A stretch of 64,000 nt of DNA. It comes from Cherax quadricarinatus (taxonomy: Eukaryota > Arthropoda > Malacostraca > Decapoda > Parastacidae). Positions 10,393 through 19,604 of this stretch are shown in pieces. Each line of letters opens with the position of its first letter. The stretch's first letter is position 1. The position numbers and the translations under genes are program-made. The notes under the pieces are model-generated. The model made no database searches, was not told the origin of the DNA, and saw only the letters and a program-made list of their open reading frames with translations. The DNA lies in NCBI RefSeq assembly GCF_038502225.1, contig NW_027195247.1, forward strand, positions 110,001 through 174,000. Reading direction: 5' to 3'.

Positions 10393-11187
10393 CTAGTTTA
10401 AAGTCCTAACAACCCCCTCAACTGAGTTAGCAAGAAAACCCACACCTGCCCTGGATAAGTGAACCCCATCCCTGGCATACATGTCATTTCGGCCATAGAA
10501 GTTGTCCCAGTTGTCAATGAATGGTACTGCATTATCCTTACAGTGTTTATCCAGCCAACAATTAATACCAATTGCTCTGGACAACCATTCATTACCAACA
10601 CCTCTTCTTGGCAAAATGCCACATATAACAGGGCGCCCCCCCTTCTTCCTAATCATGTCTATAGCTGTCCTGAACTTTCTAACTAAATCCTCACTTCTAC
10701 GCTTGCCTACATCATTGCCTCCAGCACTGAGGCAAATAATAGGATTGATCCCATTACCGTTCATGATGTTGTCAAGCCGGCTAACAATGTCCTCCATCCC
10801 AGCCCCAGGAAAGCATACCCTTTGTCTCCTACTCCTGTCCTTCAAGCAGAATGCCCTATCCATGTATCTAACCTGGCTATCCCCAACAACAACAATATTC
10901 TTACCTTCCTTGTCGTTCGTCGTGACGATCCCAGTAGTAGACTCACATTCGTCGGGTAGCACCGAGAATGCGTTGGAGGTTTCCACGGGAGTTTCCACAG
11001 CAGTCTCTTTCTTCTTCATCGTTTCTGGCTTTCCATTCGTCTTCTTGATCGTCAACTTCGTCGTCCCCTGCTGTCCAGCCACTGACCACGATCCCTTCTT
11101 GACCTGAGGACTCGAAACAGGAGGACTACTACGAATCCTCTTGTTTTCCTCGGTCAACCGCCGTATCTCCATCTTCGCTGCCTTCAA
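10393..11187 (-). CDS. LINE A1 ORF1 protein with SGNH/GDS esterase domain
   Basis: 264 residues. An N-terminal coiled-coil-like, charged segment (KAAKMEIRRLTEENKRI; the open frame extends upstream as KQLYQQLKEELKAAKM, so the true start is probably farther 5') and a Ser/Thr/Lys linker are followed by an SGNH-hydrolase fold. The signatures are GDSQVR with the nucleophile serine at residue 104, SAGGNDV at 155-160, and DGVHLS at 240-245 carrying the Asp/His pair. Esterase ORF1 proteins are known from CR1-clade LINEs, where they are thought to bind nucleic acid or membranes. It lies 14 bp upstream of ORF2. This is a transposon protein, not a host lipase. Confidence 0.85.
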   Translation of the reverse strand: MKAAKMEIRRLTEENKRIRSSPPVSSPQVKKGSWSVAGQQGTTKLTIKKTNGKPETMKKKETAVETPVETSNAFSVLPDECESTTGIVTTNDKEGKNIVVVGDSQVRYMDRAFCLKDRSRRQRVCFPGAGMEDIVSRLDNIMNGNGINPIICLSAGGNDVGKRRSEDLVRKFRTAIDMIRKKGGRPVICGILPRRGVGNEWLSRAIGINCWLDKHCKDNAVPFIDNWDNFYGRNDMYARDGVHLSRAGVGFLANSVEGVVRTLN

Positions 11188-11264
11188 TTCTTCCTTAAGT
11201 TGCTGGTAAAGTTGCTTGATGGAGTATAAAGTTGCTCGATGGAGGTAAAGTTGCTCGATGGAGT
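11188..11264 (-). repeat. Short tandem repeat at the LINE A1 5' end
   Basis: Three copies of a 20-24 bp unit containing gttgctcgatggag. In the minus frame it still reads coiled-coil-like residues into ORF1. Such 5' tandem units may be part of the promoter or an amplified coding segment; the element could be slightly 5'-truncated. Confidence 0.6.
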
Positions 11265-11336
11265 ATAAATGTCACATTAGTTGCACTTGTGTCCTTTTAC
11301 TTTACATATTGTCGGTAATTCTACCAACTTTATTAC
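11265..11336 (+). mobile_element. Penelope-like relic (family alpha), right part with complete 3' end
   Basis: Continues the relic begun at 6965: aatgtcacattagttgcact through tactttacatattgtcggta to ccaactttattac. It is the exact reverse complement of the left terminus of the 8438-8632 copy. Confidence 0.72.
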
Positions 11337-11348
11337 AATATTAATATT
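11337..11348. repeat. Target-site duplication, right copy (outer relic)
   Basis: aatattaatatt, identical to 6953-6964. After it comes about 170 bp of AT-rich sequence with degenerate gatattactaca-type repeats and no gene. Confidence 0.75.
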
Positions 11349-11519
11349 ACAAGTTAGGTTACGATAGATGTTTGTACAGACGTTAACACAGGTGTTACTA
11401 CAGATATTATTACGGATATTGATTCATACATAAACTGATGCTGGTATTACTACATATAATATTTCAGATATTACTACATATGTTGGCTAGCAGAGATATT
11501 GACTATTCTGTGTGTATGT

Positions 11520-12018
11520 ACTCACCTCACCTAGTTGTACTCACCTAGTTGAGGTTGCAGGGGTCGAGTCCTAGCTCCTGGCCCCGCCTCTTCACTGGTC
11601 GCTACTAGGTCACTCTCCCTGAACCGTGAGCTTTACCGTATCTCTGCTTAAAGCTATGTATGGATCCTGCCTCCACTACATCGCTTCCCAAACTATTCCA
11701 CTTCCTGACTACTCTGTGGCTGAAGAAATACTTCCTAACATCCCTGTGATTCATCTGTGTCTTCAACTTCCAACTGTGTCCCCTTGTTACTGTGTCCCAT
11801 CTCTGGAACATCTTGTCTTTGTCCACCTTGTCAATTCCTCTCAGTATTTTATATGTCGTTATCATGTCCCCCCTGTCTCTCCTGTCCTCCAGTGTCATCA
11901 GGTTGACATACCTCTTAGCTCTGGGACTAGTCTTGTTGCAAACCTTTGCACTTTCTCTAGTTTCTTTACGTGCTTGGCTAGGTGTGGGTTCTAAACTGGT
12001 GCCGCATACTCCAATATG
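11520..12018 (-). mobile_element. LINE family B, 3' fragment, copy B1
   Basis: Minus strand: LEYAAPV-type start (with a stop where W is expected), then TLEDRRDRGDMITTYKILRG, GHSWKLKTQMNHRDVRKYFF, and WNSLGSDVVEAGSIHSFKQR. The 3' UTR carries gactcgacccctgcaacctc and the tail aactaggtgagtac repeated. The 5' end abuts a short tgtgtgtgt that is also the 3' flank of copy B2; the 3' end abuts tgtgtgtatg. Confidence 0.88.
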
Positions 12019-12027
12019 GTGTGTGTG

Positions 12028-13367
12028 TACTCACCTAATTGTACTCACCTAATTGTGGTTGCAGGGGTCGAGATTCAGCTCCTGGCCCCGCCTCTTCACT
12101 GATCGCTACTGGGTCCTCTCTCTCTCTGCTTCCTGAACTTTGTCATACCTCTTCTTAAAACTATGTATGGTTCCTGCCTCCACTACTTCACTTGCTAGGC
12201 TATTTCACTTGCTGACAACTCTATGACTGAAGAAATACTTCCTAACGTCCCTGTGACTCGTCTGAGTCTTCAGCTTCCAGTTGTGACCCCTTGTCCCTGT
12301 GTCCCCTCTCTGGAACATTCTATCTCTGTCCACCTTGTCTATTCCCCGCAGTATCTTGTATGTCGTTATCATGTCTCCCCTGACCCTTCTGTCCTCCAGT
12401 GTCGTCAGTCCGATTTCCCTTAACCTTTCCTCGTACGACATTCCCTTGAGCTCTGGGACTAGCCTTGTTGCACACCTTTGTACTTTCTGTAACTTCTTGA
12501 CGTGCTTGACCAGGTGTGGGTTCCAGACTGGTGCTGCATACTCCAGTATGGGCCTAACATACACAGTGTACAGTGTCTTGAACGATTCCTTATTAAGGTA
12601 TCGGAACGCTATTCTCAGATTTGCCAGGCGCCCGTATGCTGCAGCGGTTATTTGGTTGATGTGTGCCTCCGGTGATGTGCTCGGTGTTATGGTCACCCCA
12701 AGGTCTTTCTCCCTGAGTGAGGTCTGTAGTCTTTGTCCACCTAGCCTATACTCTGTCTGCGGTCTTCTTTGCCCCTCCCCAATCTTCATGACTTTGCATT
12801 TGGCTGAATTGAATTCGAGAAGCCAGTTACTGGACCACATGTCCAGCCTGTCCAGGTCTCTTTGTAGTCGTGCCTCATCCTCGTCCGATTTAATTCTTCT
12901 CATCAACTTCACGTCATCTGCGAACAGGGACACTTCCGAGTCTATTCCTTCCATCATGTCGTTCACATATATCAAAAATAGCACTGGTCCTAGAACTGAC
13001 CCCTGTGGGACCCCGCTCGTAACAGGCGCCCACTGTGATACCTCTTCACGTACCATGACTCGTTGCTGCCTCCCTGTCAGGTATTCCCTTATCCATTGCA
13101 GTGCCCTCCCTTTTACATGCGCCTGATCCTCCAGCTTCTGCACTAATCTCTTGTGGGGAACTGTGTCGAAGGCCTTCCTGCAGTCTAGGAAAACGCAATC
13201 TACCCAACCCTCTCTCTCGTGTCTTACTTCTGTTACCTTGTCATAAAACTCCAGGAGGTTTGTGATACAAGATTTGCCTTCCATGAACCCATGCTGGTTT
13301 TCATTTATAATCTTGTTCCTTTCCAGGTGTTCGACCACTCTCCTCCTGATAATCTTCTCCATGACTT
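12028..13367 (-). mobile_element. LINE family B, copy B2, longest RT
   Basis: 5'-truncated CR1/Jockey-group LINE. The RT frame runs from 13367 to 12205: KVMEKIIRRRVVEHLERN, HGFMEGKSCITNLLEF, VFLDCRKAFDTVPHKRL, then SGVPQGSVLGPVLFLIYVND and SLFADDVKLM with the FADD catalytic box. It continues through EKDLGVTIT, EYAAPVWNPHLVKHVKK and RKYFFSHRVVSK. A stop replaces tryptophan at 12205 before NSLASEVVEAG. The 5' end runs straight into (TG)n at 13368 and the 3' tail tactcacctaattg into tgtgtgtg at 12020. Confidence 0.92.
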
Positions 13368-13535
<168 letters not shown>

Positions 13536-13724
13536 TACTCACCTATTTGTACTCACCTATTTGTGGTTGCAGGGGTCGAGTCCTAGCTCCTGGCCCCGCC
13601 TCTTCACCGGTTGCTACTAGGTCCTCTCTCTCCCCGCTCCATGAGCTTTATCAAACCTCGTCTTAAAACTGTGTATGGTTCCTGCCTCCACTACGTCATT
13701 TTCTAGGTTATTCCACTGCCTTAC

Positions 13725-13728
<4 letters not shown>
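13536..13728 (-). mobile_element. LINE family B, copy B3, short 3' end
   Basis: About 190 bp: tail tactcacctatttg, then the ggttgcaggggtcgagtcct UTR block and the last coding residues (NDVVEAGTIHSFKTRFDKAH-like). (TG)n lies on both sides (13368-13535 and 13729-13754). Confidence 0.88.

Positions 13729-13754
<26 letters not shown>
13729..13754. repeat. (GT)13 microsatellite
   Basis: Pure GT run directly at the 5' end of LINE B3. Confidence 0.95.
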
Positions 13755-13758
<4 letters not shown>

Positions 13759-14015
13759 TTCACCTGTGGACGAGTTGGCGTCCCATTGGTTTCGTGTCCC
13801 GTGACGTCATTTACAGACTTTCACTTGCTATTGGTTACCTATTACCGTGACGTCATTTGTCTTTGGAGAATGTCGTAGCTGATTGGATGGGAGGTTCACC
13901 CACGTCATGCGCACCGGTGCATCCTATTGGTCGTCATCGCTTGACGCCATAACCCTGAGAGACAAGGGATACATACACGCAGAGGGAGTCTACCAGTATA
14001 TATACACTGAGAGGC

Positions 14016-14021
<6 letters not shown>
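13755..14021. other. Region with phased ATTGG and TGACGTCA motifs
   Basis: No gene. TGACGTCA occurs at 13802 and 13848 and TGACGCCA at 13942. ATTGG (inverted CCAAT) is at 13830, 13882 and 13926. Related modules recur at 16.63 and 18.06-18.17 kb with the same 16-bp ATTGG-to-TGACG spacing and with a shared CATAACCCTCTGAGA-like stretch. These may be CRE/CCAAT-type sites or a decayed repeat. Confidence 0.5.
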
Positions 14022-14094
<73 letters not shown>

Positions 14095-14096
14095 AC
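14022..14096. repeat. (TC)n then (CA)n microsatellite
   Basis: TC dinucleotides to 14069 followed by CA to 14095. Confidence 0.96.
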
Positions 14097-14149
14097 AAGC
14101 GGGGCCAGGAGCTATGACTCGATCCTGCAGCAACAAAAAGGTTAGTACA
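14097..14149 (+). mobile_element. LINE family B, minimal 3' tail fragment, copy B8
   Basis: About 53 bp: gcggggccaggagctatgac, tcgatcctgcagcaac, then gttagtac. It matches the extreme 3' end of family B on the + strand. It is flanked by (CA)n on both sides (14070-14095 and 14150-14174), i.e. a very short insertion into a CA tract. Confidence 0.72.
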
Positions 14150-14183
14150 TACACACACACACACACTCACACAAGGGTGTTTC

Positions 14184-14289
14184 CTACCGATTAGCAAAGT
14201 GAAGATTTGTTTTTGCCATAAATCAGCTAAAATCAATCTGAACCTAACGGAAAAAATCTGCAACATTAATTTTAAGTAATAATAAATAC
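14184..14289 (-). mobile_element. Decayed relative of the GTCGTGCCGAATA terminal-inverted-repeat element
   Basis: gtgaagatttgtttttgcca, cagctaaaatcaatctgaac and ctaacggaaaaaatc match the internal part of the elements at 45.9 and 57.2 kb. Termini are not preserved. Confidence 0.5.
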
Positions 14290-14291
14290 AT

Positions 14292-14435
<144 letters not shown>

Positions 14436-16037
14436 CAAATCTGACCTGAAGCTGTTCTATAGCCACATCAGGAGGAAAAAAACAGTCAGTACCAGGTAAT
14501 CAGGCTGAGGAAGGCAGGAGGAGTGATCACAAGAACCGACCGTGTAGTACATGAGGAGCTCAACATGAGATTCAAAGGAGTGTTTACAAAGGAGACAGAA
14601 GGGGCTACGAAAAGACAGAGAGGTGGGGTTCACCATCAAGTGTAAGACACAGTAAATACAACCGAGGAAGAACTGAAGAGGCTGCTAAGTGAGCTAGATA
14701 CCTCAAAGGCGATGGGGCCAAATAACATCTCTCCGTGGGTCCTGAGAGAGGGAGAAGAGGTGCTATGTGCGCCACTAACAACAATCTTCAACACATCTAT
14801 CGAAACACGGTAGCTACCCGAGGTATGGAAGACAGCAAATGTAGTCCCAGTTTTTAAAAAAGGAGACAGACACAACGCATTAAACTACAGACCAGCGTCA
14901 CTGACATGTACAGTATGTAAATTCATGAGAAGAGTGGTGGAGCACCTAGAAAGCAGTGAGCTTTTCAGCGACAGCCAGCACAGTTTCAGGTGCGGGAAAT
15001 CTTGTGGACTGCAAGAAGGCGTTTGACACAGTTCCACACAAGAGATTAGTGTAAAAGCTGGAGGACCAGGCAGGGATAACAAGGAAGGCACTGCAATGAA
15101 TCAGGGAATACTTGTCAGAAAAACAGCAGCGAGTCATGGTACGTGGCGAGGTGTAAGAGTGGGCGCCTGTGACGAGCGGGGTTCCACAGGGGTGAGTCGT
15201 AGGACCAGTGCTGTTTCTGGTATTTTTGAACGACATGACGGAAGGAATAGACTCAGATGTGTCCCTGTTTGCAAATAATGTGAAACTGATGAGAAGAATT
15301 CAATCGGACGAGGACCGGGCATAACTACAAAGGGATCTGGACAGGCTGCAGGCCTGGTCCAGCAACTGGCTCCTGGAGTTCAACCCCACCGAGTGCAAAG
15401 TCATGAAGATTGGGTAAAAGCAAAGAAGACCCCAGACGGAGTACAATCTAGGGGGCCATAGCCTACAAACCTCACTCAAGGAGAAGGATCTCAGGGAGAG
15501 TATAAAACCGGGCATATCTCCTGAGGCGCACATCAACCAAATTACTGCTGCAGCATATGGGCGCCTGGCAACCCTAAGAACAGCATTCCGACGTCTAAAT
15601 AACTAGTCATTCAGGACCCTGTACACTGTGTACGTTAGGCCCATATTGGAGTATGCAGCTCCAGTTTGGAACCCTCACCTACCCAAGCGTGAAAGGAAAC
15701 TAAAGAACGTGTGAAGGTTTGCAGCAAGACTAGTCAAGAAGCTAAGGGGTATGTCCTACGAGGAGAGGTTAAGGGAAACCGACCTGACTACACTGGAAGA
15801 CAGGAGAGATAGGGGGGATATGATAATGACATATAAAATACTGAGAGGTATAGACAAGGTGGACAAAGACAGGATGTTCCAGAGGTGGGACACAGCAACA
15901 AGGGGTCACAGTTGGAAATTGAAGACTCAGATGAACCACAGGGATGTTAGGAAGTATTTCTTTAGTCACAGAGTTGTCAAGAAGTGGAAGAGTCTGGGTA
16001 GCGATGTAGTGGAGGCAGGATCCGTACATAGCTTTAA
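14436..16037 (+). pseudogene. LINE family B, copy B4, decayed RT
   Basis: Starts farther 5' than other copies: SDLKLFYSHIRRKK-like residues, then FKGVFTKETEGATKRQRGG. It continues with TEEELKRLLSELDTSKAMGP, PEVWKTANVVPVFKKGDR, NYRPASLT, EYAAPVWNPHL, and at the end MSYEERLRETDLTTLEDRRD to FFSHRVVKKWKSLGSDVVEA (15751-16037). Many stops and frameshifts separate these blocks, and the FADD box reads as FANN (tttgcaaataat at 15269). The 3' UTR is missing: the sequence diverges at 16038 into a hairpin. Confidence 0.88.
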
Positions 16038-16088
16038 ACCACAGGAGCACCCAACCCTACTTGGGTTGGGTGGTCCTGTGGTTTAAAG
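16032..16088. repeat. 26-bp inverted repeat (hairpin)
   Basis: Arms 16032-16057 and 16063-16088, one mismatch, 5-nt loop. It lies exactly at the boundary between LINE B4 and the following SINE. Confidence 0.85.
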
Positions 16089-16166
16089 CGTCATGTGGTT
16101 CTTGCTTACCATGAGGCAGACCAGTACAACATGGGTTCGAATCCTTGGCCAGCGCAGTGTTGTTAT

Positions 16167-16168
<2 letters not shown>
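16089..16168 (+). mobile_element. tRNA-derived SINE-1, truncated copy
   Basis: gcgtcatgtggttcttgctt, then accatgaggcagaccag, gggttcgaatccttggc and gcagtgttgttattgatat. It matches the 3' part of the SINE at 55.6 kb (+) and 31.5 kb (-), including the B-box-like GGTTCGAATCC. A (TA)n array follows directly, as in the other copies. Confidence 0.8.

Positions 16169-16235
<67 letters not shown>
16169..16235. repeat. (TA)n microsatellite
   Basis: Pure TA run at the SINE-1 3' end. Confidence 0.96.
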
Positions 16236-16238
<3 letters not shown>

Positions 16239-16264
16239 TAAGGTGTCCTTAACTTGATTAGTAC

Positions 16265-16548
16265 AGGTTACAGGCAACGTTGTGGTGGCTAAAGCTCCCG
16301 CTTCACACACGGAGGGCCCGGGTTCGATTCCCGGCGGGTGGAAACATTTCGACACGTTTCCTTATACCTGTTGTCCTGTTCACCTAGCAGCAAATAGGTA
16401 CCTGGTTGTTAGTCGACTGGTGTGGGTCGCATCTTGGGGGACAAGATTGAGGACCCTAATGGAAATAAGTTAGACAGTCCTCTATGGCGCACTGATTTTC
16501 TTGGGTTATCCTGGGTGGCTAACCCTCCGGGGTTAAAAATCCGAACGA
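16265..16548 (+). mobile_element. tRNA-derived SINE-2
   Basis: The head resembles a tRNA: gttgtggtggctaaagctcc (A-box region), cttcacacacgg (a CAC anticodon-loop-like triplet), and cgggttcgattcccggcggg with a consensus B box GGTTCGATTCC. A non-tRNA body follows: ggtacctggttgttagtcga, gggtcgcatcttgggggaca and cctctatggcgcactg. The head folds imperfectly and no discriminator/CCA end context is present, so it is a SINE, not a tRNA gene. RNA polymerase III transcription from the A and B boxes would be expected for the family. Confidence 0.78.
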
Positions 16549-16810
16549 AATCTTATCTTCTTAATAACCCCTCGTTTAGTAGATAGGCTGTAAACCTCAG
16601 AAATCAATCAGCCAGAGGGCTTTGGCACTTCCTATTGGCTTACGCTGCGTGACATCATAACCCTCTGAGATTCGGTGCACCTTATTGGATGTCGACACGT
16701 GTTGCGGCCCCTGCCAAACTAGCGGTTAAATAGTTAACCTGCCGGCCGGCAGTACCACTGGGTGCGTCATCAAACCCAATGTGGGGGCTGCTGAGCCGGC
16801 CTTAGAGTAG
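16549..16810. other. Non-coding stretch with one ATTGG/TGACATCA module
   Basis: Contains ATTGG at 16634 and TGACATCA at 16650 followed by taaccctctgagattcgg, related to 13.94 and 18.07 kb. Another ATTGG is at 16684. No gene seen. Confidence 0.5.
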
Positions 16811-16814
16811 TAAG

Positions 16815-17290
16815 AGCCTGAGTGCCTCACGGTACACACCTAAGCAGTAGGTACCTGACCACCGAAGGGTACACGTCTACTGGCTTTAGTAACAGTATGT
16901 ACCAGAGCGCCTCGCTGTACACACCTAAGCAGTAGGTACCTGACCACCGAAGGGTACACGTCTACTGGCTTTAGTAACAGTATGTACCAGAGCGCCTCGC
17001 TGTACACACCTAAGCAGTAGGTACCTGACCACCGAAGGGTACACGTCTACTGGCTTTAGTAACAGTATGTACCAGAGCGCCTCGCTGTACACACCTAAGC
17101 AGTAGGTACCTGACCACCGAAGGGTACACGTCTACTGGCTTTAGAAATATTATGTACCTGAGCGCCTCGCTGTACACACCTAAGCAGTAGGTACCTGACC
17201 ACCGAAGGGTACACGTCTACTGGCTTCAACATTAAGTACCTGAACTCCTCAGGGTACACGTCTATGCAGTAGGTAACTGACCACCGAATC
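16815..17290. repeat. 85-bp tandem repeat, about 5.5 copies
   Basis: The unit contains ctaagcagtaggtacctgac, caccgaagggtacacgtcta, ctggctttagtaacagtatg and taccagagcgcctcgctgta. Successive units are 85 bp apart (for example 16886 and 16971). The last units diverge. Confidence 0.93.
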
Positions 17291-17299
17291 GTACCTATC

Positions 17300-18060
17300 T
17301 ACTGGCGTTAGAAGAACCGCTCACCGCAGCTCACTGAGTCTGTTGGCCTCAGTTACTTGACGGCCGCATTCAGTGAGCTTGCAGCATGGTGTTCGGCTAG
17401 CGGTGTGTCAACTGCCTTTGGAGAGGATTTACTGGACTACCGGTGATGTCTGTGGACTCACCGTCTACGTTGATCAACTGTGGGCCGGAGTCGTCAGATG
17501 CTGTTTAGTGGGACATTACATGAAGAAAAGGTTGGAGTGTTACACTGAACTGGGCCAGGACCGTAGTGTGACACTGAGGGACGTACGATGGAGTGGAACA
17601 CTGAGATATGCACAGGACCGTAGTGGAACACTGAGATGAAAAGGGTGTCGTGGGACACTGAAGATGGCCTGGTTGTAGTGTACACTGAACAGTGTCGTGT
17701 GACTGACTTCGTGTCGTGAGAGGCAGTTGATTGTAATTTATTATTATAAAAATGTTATTTATAATTTATTATTTTAGCATAGAGATATATATATATAGTG
17801 ACACAGTAGTGTCAAGAATTGTACCCTGTGTAGGGTTATTAATTATATTTTAGTAAAATGCTGATTATAATTTATTATAGTAACATGTACATATTATTAT
17901 TATATCATAGTTCAAATACCTCTAGACCAAAGATAGTTGATTTATATATATTAAAGATTAATTTATATTAATGTGTGTATTTATGTATCCCGAACTCTTT
18001 ATTACAAAAGGAGTAAATCTTAATACCATCGTCTTTTAAAAATTACTTTTTTGTAATAAC
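17300..18060. other. Non-coding stretch with degenerate ACACTGAG repeats, then AT-rich
   Basis: 17530-17700 repeats tggaacactgagat-like units with accgtagtg between them. From 17730 to 18060 the sequence is strongly AT-rich with no long open frame. I recognise no gene. Confidence 0.5.
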
Positions 18061-18185
18061 ACGTGACGTCATAACCTCTCAGAGATTAGGCGCTCCTTAT
18101 TGGTTCTTCATCGCGTGACGCTACACACTTAGGAGGCTCGGCGGATCCTCATTGGATGTTTGCGCTTGACGTCACATGCCGGGGA
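18060..18185. promoter_or_regulatory. Clustered TGACGTCA and ATTGG motifs
   Basis: TGACGTCA at 18064 and 18167, TGACGCT at 18115, ATTGG at 18099 and 18151. Both ATTGG-to-TGACG distances are 16 bp. These are CRE-like and inverted CCAAT-like sites. No coding start is seen downstream except short frames, so a regulatory role is only a possibility. Confidence 0.35.
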
Positions 18186-18430
18186 AGCTTGGCTCAGCCG
18201 CTCGCCTCAGCTTAACTCAGCTTTAATAACACGCCTATTGTGCAATAAATAGAATTATGGTGCCTTTGGTGTCTACCTTGCTACGTTATGATGTGCTACA
18301 CCTGTACGCCACATTATGGTGCACACCTGTCTCTTCTTACCTTAGTGTTGGGAAGAGTTACTTATCTCCCTGGGTAGAATACCGTCAGTGTGGAACGTGG
18401 TCTTTAACTTTCAGCTTCCTTAGGATCCAG

Positions 18431-18481
18431 TGGTTGATGGGTGAGGGAAGGAGAGATGGAGAGAGGGAGAGGAGGAAGGAT

Positions 18482-18523
<42 letters not shown>

Positions 18524-18536
18524 GGTGCGAAGGAGG
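18431..18536. repeat. (GA)n tract
   Basis: Purine-rich lead-in and pure GA run at about 18486-18521. Confidence 0.9.
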
Positions 18537-19150
18537 GATTCAAATTCAAATTCAAATTCAAATTCAAACTTTATTCTCTATAAGTATTACAATGCTGAGT
18601 TTACAGAATTTGGTTATTGTGTGGTTTACATGTAGTAAAATAATAATTACAGAGTGTACCACTAGAACACCTAGCATGGCTAGGCATTTCGGGCAGACTT
18701 ATATTAAATCTTAGGTTTAAAATGTTACAAAATTATGAGATAAGTTGGTATTATGGCTAAGTGACTAAATACTAGTTGTGAGTTTAGCAAAGTAAATGCT
18801 TTTGTTTTGGCACTATACATAGTTTCAGTATTGGAGTATCACAGGCCAACTTATGACTAGTTAAGATTCATTATTTTGAGATTGAGATTGATATTTCTGT
18901 TTATGGTCAAATGGGTGAGTGAGTGTAAGTGTGAACCACCAGGTGGTGTTCGTGTAGTTAGTTGACGGGGTGTATCAGGGAGATAAGATGTTTTCTGATG
19001 GTAGTTTTGAAGGTGATGAATGTGTCTGCAGTTTTGGAATTTTCAGGTAGGATGGAAGGAAGGTGAGTGTGAGAGAGGGTGCGACTGAGTGAGGGTGAGT
19101 GGGAAAGGACAGGAGGGAAGGAAATACAAGGAGGGAGTAGAAAGGTCAAA
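18537..19150 (-). mobile_element. LINE 3' fragment with (TTTGAA)n tail
   Basis: On the minus strand the end of an RT ORF reads PSILPENSKTADTFITFKTT followed by IRKHLISLIHPVN and a stop at 18958; LPENLRxAxTFxxFKxxLKxHL is a common C-terminus of LINE ORF2 proteins. A 400-bp AT-rich 3' UTR follows, then a tail of five attcaa units (18537-18567 on +). The clade is uncertain (L2- or CR1-like). Confidence 0.65.
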
Positions 19151-19544
19151 TTCTGTGAGTTTCTTCCAGCATCTCTTCCTATTTATCCCATTCTCTCTGC
19201 CTTTATATATACTTACTCCCCAGCTCCTCCCTTTATCTTCTAGCCTTTTCCTCTTGCTTCTCCATCATATATTTCCTCATGTCTCAGCCCCCGTGTCCAC
19301 CCTTGTGTTCTCCTCTTCTGCCTCTACCTCATTGACCATTTTGAACTACATTAATGTCTGGGAATTTGAGCTTAATCATACCTATTTCCGAAGCTGTGTA
19401 TTGATTTTGCCTTCAAAGCAGTGATGAGAGTAAGGGCACAACACTGATGTCAGAGAGGAGAATGCAAGTAGGCAGTGATTTTTTTTTCCTCATTCGTAAA
19501 AGGCATGGAAGAGAAAATAATGTTTGGGGAAGTGAAAGGAAGAC

Positions 19545-19547
<3 letters not shown>
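19150..19547. other. Non-coding, pyrimidine-rich then unique
   Basis: ctctctgcctttatatatac and similar low-complexity stretches. No RT motif or gene recognised. Confidence 0.5.
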
Positions 19548-19591
<44 letters not shown>

Positions 19592-19604
19592 GTGTGTGTG
19601 TGTG
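19548..19604. repeat. (GT)n microsatellite
   Basis: Flanks the 3' end of LINE B5. Confidence 0.96.

Larger units (their letters stand above)
7082..11264 (-). mobile_element. CR1-like LINE family A1, nearly full-length, nested in a Penelope-like relic
   Basis: Minus-strand non-LTR retrotransposon: ORF1 with an esterase domain (11187-10393), ORF2 with endonuclease (from 10378) and reverse transcriptase (to 7209), then a 3' UTR ending in a short tandem of ttatgttc (reverse complement of agaacataagaacataag at 7081-7098). Octamer-like 3' tails, an esterase ORF1 and APE endonuclease are hallmarks of the CR1 clade. It lies precisely between gccacaata and aatgtcacattag of the alpha relic, so it inserted there with at most 3-4 ambiguous bases. 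ORF2 is broken by a relic insertion at 8438-8632, a stop near 8231 and a frameshift near 7619. A 3' fragment of the same family is at 53.8 kb. Confidence 0.88.

Noticed and set aside
10393..11187. Host GDSL lipase gene
   Set aside because: It lies 14 bp upstream of a LINE ORF2 in the same orientation inside one element; esterase ORF1 is characteristic of CR1.
6965..11336. A single long cut-and-paste transposon with the foldback sequences as terminal inverted repeats
   Set aside because: The LINE lies precisely inside one alpha copy, its 3' tail abuts the break, and a stand-alone 195-bp alpha copy with its own duplication exists at 8438-8632.
16282..16345. Functional tRNA-Val gene
   Set aside because: B box is good but the helices are imperfect and a conserved non-tRNA body follows, typical of a SINE.
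18064..18174. Promoter of a host gene
   Set aside because: CRE and CCAAT-like motifs are present but no coding region, TATA box or transcript start can be supported downstream; kept only as a motif cluster.
18441..18567. Arg/Glu-rich protein at the GA tract
   Set aside because: Microsatellite followed by a retroelement tail.
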